A DNA stretch of 64,000 bases, taken from assembly GCA_022510525.1 (NCBI GenBank), contig JAFLTH010000002.1:32136-96135 (forward strand). Reading direction: 5' to 3'. Position numbers and translations under genes: made by a program. Under the pieces are notes generated by a model. The model was not told the DNA's origin. It did no database searches and saw nothing but the letters and a program-made list of their open reading frames with translations. Source of the DNA: Lachnospiraceae bacterium (GTDB lineage Bacteria > Bacillota > Clostridia > Lachnospirales > Lachnospiraceae). Shown here piece after piece: positions 61,146 to 64,000 of this stretch (positions are counted from its first letter, which is position 1; each line of letters starts with the position of its first letter).

Positions 61146-62191
61146 TTAAATTTCTTTAATTCATCCACATCGTTTATTAGAACCTGCATAAAATACTTAC
61201 AGCCTGATTCATTCAGGTGGTCGCAATCCGCAAAATAGGTCAGATTGTTATAAAATCGCTCATCATTAGAGTAATCATAATAACTGACACCTGTGTCAGT
61301 TGCAATTTGATGAACGGTTTCACTGAATTCATTTAGAAAGTCTTCCGAAACCAGGTCTCTGTAATATGAAGAAAAAGGTGTAGTAATCAACACCGGTGTG
61401 ATTTCATGTTCCTTGCAGTAATTGATAATATCATACAATTCCGTTATTCTCTCCGGCAGGAAATATTCTTCTTTATTATCAAAGTGTCTGCTGTAGCGAT
61501 CTCTGGCTCTGTTTGCAAACTCCTCTGTATTAACAGTCTGCTGACTTGTCTGGTCAACATCATTTGTATTCTGTTCATCCACCTGAGTGTTAATGTTTTC
61601 ACTATTATTTGTTATGCTGCCGGGTTCGCTCTCAGCTGCATAAGCAATTAACGACAGTTTAAATCCCGGAAAAATTTTCAACATGTCCTCACCCGCAGAC
61701 AAAATCGGAAAGCGGGTAGTAACAAGATCCACATAAGGATCATAATCAGGAATATTTTCCGGAGACAGAAAATGGTAATAGCGAATACTCATAGCCTGTG
61801 CTTCACTCCCATTAATTACTTCATTATTAAAAGAAAAATACGATATAGGAATAAACAATACACTTCCGGAAGACATATAGCTTCCGTATTCTTTCAAAAT
61901 TGCATAATCATAATTAAAGCTCTGGCTTGTATTTGCAAAATTAAAACAGGCATAACCACGCTCTTCCAAAGCAGTATAGTCAAAATCATATGCGCCATGC
62001 GAACTTCCCAGATTGCCTATATCCACATGGTCATACAAATGCTCCAATGTAGTAAATTTGGCAATATCCAGATATTTATTGAAATCGATTCGCCGATAAG
62101 GTTTATTCAGGGCATAAATTATCAATACCGCTGAGGCGGGGATTAATATACATTTCAATATGAATCTTACTACATCGTAGACCTTTCTCAT
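61142..62191 (-). CDS. SGNH/DltD-like membrane-anchored acyltransfer partner
   Basis: Protein with one N-terminal membrane helix (about 10-28) and an outside SGNH-hydrolase-like domain. GSSHG at 62-66 supplies the block I Ser, and DCDH at 322-325 is the DxxH catalytic pair. A polar, low-complexity Asn/Gln/Thr insert (about 195-225) separates two halves. Proteins of this kind (DltD, AlgJ/X, PatB types) take an acyl group passed by an MBOAT protein and place it on a glycan; the MBOAT gene is directly upstream in the same operon. GGAGG lies 6 nt before the ATG. The acceptor could be the uronic-acid glycan next door. Confidence 0.78.
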   Translation of the reverse strand: MRKVYDVVRFILKCILIPASAVLIIYALNKPYRRIDFNKYLDIAKFTTLEHLYDHVDIGNLGSSHGAYDFDYTALEERGYACFNFANTSQSFNYDYAILKEYGSYMSSGSVLFIPISYFSFNNEVINGSEAQAMSIRYYHFLSPENIPDYDPYVDLVTTRFPILSAGEDMLKIFPGFKLSLIAYAAESEPGSITNNSENINTQVDEQNTNDVDQTSQQTVNTEEFANRARDRYSRHFDNKEEYFLPERITELYDIINYCKEHEITPVLITTPFSSYYRDLVSEDFLNEFSETVHQIATDTGVSYYDYSNDERFYNNLTYFADCDHLNESGCKYFMQVLINDVDELKKFN

Positions 62192-62216
62192 ATAACTCCT
62201 CCAAATAAGTCAAATT

Positions 62217-63647
62217 CTAAAACCGGAAATATATAAACTCCGTCGCCACTCCCTTAGCGGAGAACAGTGCAATTACCACCAGCATCAGAACATATACCGG
62301 CCACCTTACAAAGAACTTAAGCTTCGAAAATTCTTTTATCACATCATACTTAAGCGAAAGCAGATCATACATAAACAGCACCAATACCGACAGGGCTAGG
62401 GCCCCAATTTTAACATAGGACATTTCGAGGCAAATGACCGCCGTCTTCAAATAATTATACGGACGTGAGGCATCCCAGAACAGCCGGGAAATTATCCATA
62501 CGGCATCTTCTATGGTGTTGGCGCGGAAAAATATCCATGTAAAACATATCAATATAAAAGTGACCGGCAGCTGCCAGAAATGCTTCTTTCTTTCCGTCTT
62601 CCTGGGATAAATCAAAGTCTCTATAATCTGAAGCAGTCCATGAACCGCGCCCCATATTATATAAGTAAAAGCGCTGCCATGCCAGAAACCGCTTACCAGA
62701 AAAGTTATCAACAGATTCAAACAATTCCGCCACTTCGGAACCCGGTTGCCGCCCAGAGGAATATACACATAATCCCGAAACCAGGTAGAGAGCGAAATAT
62801 GCCAACGACTCCAGAATTCTTTGATTGAAAAAGAAAAGTAAGGACTTTTGAAGTTCGTCATAAGCTCAATTCCAAACAGCTTTGCGCAGCCTATGGCAAT
62901 ATCTGAATACCCCGAAAAGTCGCAGTATATTTCAATTGCAAACATAACAGTTGTTATTATAAAAATAAGGCCCACATAAGAGTGCGCATGATTATAGACC
63001 TGATCTACCGTTGCCGCAAAGACATCGGCAATCACCAGCTTCTTAAAATAGCCCCAGGTCATAAGCTTAAGACCGTAAGTTACATTTTCATATACGAAAG
63101 GCCGTTCCTTTTTGTACTGAGGCAAAAGCGAATCGGCTCGTCCAATGGGTCCTGCGAGCAGCTGCGGGAAAAAGGAAACAAACAGTGCATAATAGCCAAA
63201 GTGCCGCTCTGCCTTTATTTTTCCCCTGTAAACATCTATCAGATACCCGATGGACTGGAAAAAATAAAAAGAAACTCCCGCGGGTAAAAGTATTGTCAGC
63301 GTGACGGGCTGCAGAGTCAGCCTGCCATTAGCGATTGCATTATTAAGCCGCGTTATCACCGGATTAGCTGTTTTAAAAAAGAGTAATATCAGTATAAGCG
63401 GCAGTATACCAAGCAGCAGACACCGCTTCTTCTGCCCGTCGGAGTGTGCCTTTTCCAGAGCGATGGCAAGAACATAAGTGAGCAGTGTAGTCAAAAAAAG
63501 CAATACGCCATACCATAAATGAATGTTCATATAAAACATATAACTGACCGCAAGAATGAGCCCCCACCTATATCTTTGAGGGCAGATATAGTATAAAATA
63601 AAAACAATGAACAAAAATATACCGAATGATATTGAATTGAAAAGCAT
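62217..63647 (-). CDS. MBOAT-family O-acyltransferase (AlgI/DltB-like)
   Basis: Membrane-bound O-acyltransferase of 476 residues with about 11-12 helices. The family core is intact: FPQLLAGPIGR at 160-170, EFWSRWHISLSTWFRDYVYI starting at 277 (H283), and the catalytic-type His323 in LVSGFWHGSAF. It passes an acyl group, usually acetyl, through the membrane to the SGNH partner encoded 25 nt downstream. AGGAGG lies 6 nt upstream of the ATG. The promoter is predicted inside a long palindrome at 63664-63743. No DltA or DltC genes are present, so D-alanylation is less likely than O-acetylation. Confidence 0.9.
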   Translation of the reverse strand: MLFNSISFGIFLFIVFILYYICPQRYRWGLILAVSYMFYMNIHLWYGVLLFLTTLLTYVLAIALEKAHSDGQKKRCLLLGILPLILILLFFKTANPVITRLNNAIANGRLTLQPVTLTILLPAGVSFYFFQSIGYLIDVYRGKIKAERHFGYYALFVSFFPQLLAGPIGRADSLLPQYKKERPFVYENVTYGLKLMTWGYFKKLVIADVFAATVDQVYNHAHSYVGLIFIITTVMFAIEIYCDFSGYSDIAIGCAKLFGIELMTNFKSPYFSFSIKEFWSRWHISLSTWFRDYVYIPLGGNRVPKWRNCLNLLITFLVSGFWHGSAFTYIIWGAVHGLLQIIETLIYPRKTERKKHFWQLPVTFILICFTWIFFRANTIEDAVWIISRLFWDASRPYNYLKTAVICLEMSYVKIGALALSVLVLFMYDLLSLKYDVIKEFSKLKFFVRWPVYVLMLVVIALFSAKGVATEFIYFRF

Positions 63648-63663
63648 AAAAAGCCTCCTAATA

Positions 63664-63743
63664 CTTTAATAATTCAATAAGACTTTACACCCTAATTATA
63701 AAGGTTTTTTGTGTTAGGTGTAAAGCCTTATTCAATTATTAAG
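63664..63743 (-). promoter_or_regulatory. Promoter within a long palindrome upstream of the MBOAT gene
   Basis: Nearly perfect inverted repeats 63664-63695 and 63714-63743 enclose an 18-nt loop. On the minus strand TTTACA (63719-63724), an 18-bp spacer and TATAAT (63695-63700) form a good promoter lying in the right arm, loop and inner edge of the left arm. The GGTGTAAAG/CTTTACACC halves could be an operator; the hairpin would also end up partly in the 5' RNA. Confidence 0.5.
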
Positions 63744-63843
63744 GTGCGGTTTAATTACTTTTTCATTGGAATAAACAATTCGGAATGTCTATTGACAAAC
63801 CACATCAGAAATGATAATTTATTATTCAAAGAGAAGCAGTTTT

Positions 63844-64000
63844 TTACCATGGGGTTAGGTTACTAATCGTGAGTGGGGTACTTGCTTCTATTTTTATGTC
63901 TACCAAATCATACAGATACAGTTTTCCGTTTTCTGAATGATTGATAAGTAAACAGGCAGAATATAAATAATAATTCTCTGTTTTTGTTTCATTTTCATAA
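63844..64000 (-). CDS. 3' end of an unidentified gene, cut by the window edge
   Basis: An open frame of 51 codons runs from the window end to a TAA at 63844-63846 on the minus strand. The end has a coherent protein look: YYLYSACLLINHSENG, then KLYLYDLVDIKIEASTPL. The GKLYLYDIVDIKKETS-like ending is something I associate with phage or mobile-element proteins (some putative nuclease domains), but this is a weak memory-based link. It was found by reading and needs the neighbouring sequence. The gap 63744-63843 before the MBOAT promoter palindrome holds nothing else I can support. Confidence 0.5.
   Translation of the reverse strand, partial: YENETKTENYYLYSACLLINHSENGKLYLYDLVDIKIEASTPLTISNLTPW

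Noticed and set aside
61406..62134. Plus-strand open frames opposite the SGNH gene
   Set aside because: No ribosome site, Ile/His-rich shadow composition, and the minus-strand gene has clear catalytic motifs.
63832..63889. AGAAGCA...TGCTTCT hairpin as a riboswitch or structured RNA
   Set aside because: It overlaps the coding end of the minus-strand gene at 63844 and the inner pairing is weak.

Overview
The window looks like the surface-polysaccharide and cell-surface signalling region of a Gram-positive member of the Clostridia, most likely Lachnospiraceae. The evidence is low-to-moderate G+C, strong AGGAGG-type ribosome sites, GHKL/LytTR two-component proteins, an agr-type peptide system, and the protein families present. 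The genus cannot be fixed from sequence reading alone. No rRNA, tRNA, CRISPR array or insertion sequence was seen.

Positions 1-24533 (+) form a long, tightly packed polysaccharide cluster. It holds GT2 and GT4 glycosyltransferases, a GT11 fucosyltransferase, a second fucosyltransferase-like protein, a GT-D enzyme, two Wzx-type flippases, a Wzy-like polymerase, a PglK-like ABC exporter, a WecG/TagA-GT4 fusion, a radical SAM/SPASM protein, two polysaccharide pyruvyl transferase family proteins, an acyltransferase-3 protein and a GH88/GH105-like hydrolase. The first gene is cut by the window edge. A G+C-rich 188-bp hairpin element lies at 1896-2083.

Positions 24580-37263 (+) are a second unit behind a predicted promoter. 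It carries a GtrB/GtrA/GT-C cassette, a methyltransferase, further glycosyltransferases, a pyruvyl transferase family protein paired with an FrhB-GtrA fusion, and large GT-C-like membrane proteins. Positions 37310-42931 (+) are a third unit: a CysC-like kinase fused to a methyltransferase, a membrane sulfatase-fold protein, a YidC/Oxa1 domain fused to a CDP-glycerol glycerophosphotransferase-like domain, and a 60-residue membrane peptide. It ends at a strong hairpin. Together they look like a set for adding side sugars and phospho-substituents outside the membrane.

Positions 42931-49346 (-) hold a large secreted glucosaminidase with Ig-like repeats, then a decayed type III (ToxIN/AbiQ/CptIN-like) toxin-antitoxin locus. 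That locus keeps its RNA repeat array, hairpin terminator and predicted promoter, but its toxin gene is broken. Two paralogous XRE regulators follow. Positions 49620-55598 are a signalling island: two LytTR response regulators, an unknown protein, a retropepsin-like protein, an AgrC-like sensor kinase, an agrB-agrD pair on the minus strand (agrD is a 42-codon gene with Ser in place of the usual ring Cys), and a soluble GHKL protein.

Positions 55754-61145 (+) are a small second polysaccharide operon: GT4, GT2, UDP-glucose dehydrogenase, UDP-glucuronate epimerase and a DPM-like GT2. Positions 61142-63647 (-) encode an MBOAT O-acyltransferase and its SGNH partner. The last 157 bases are the 3' end of another minus-strand gene.

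In working terms, the cluster should build at least one complex, fucose-containing, acylated and phospho-modified glycan. The agr/LytTR genes next to it are a plausible but unproven source of cell-density control.
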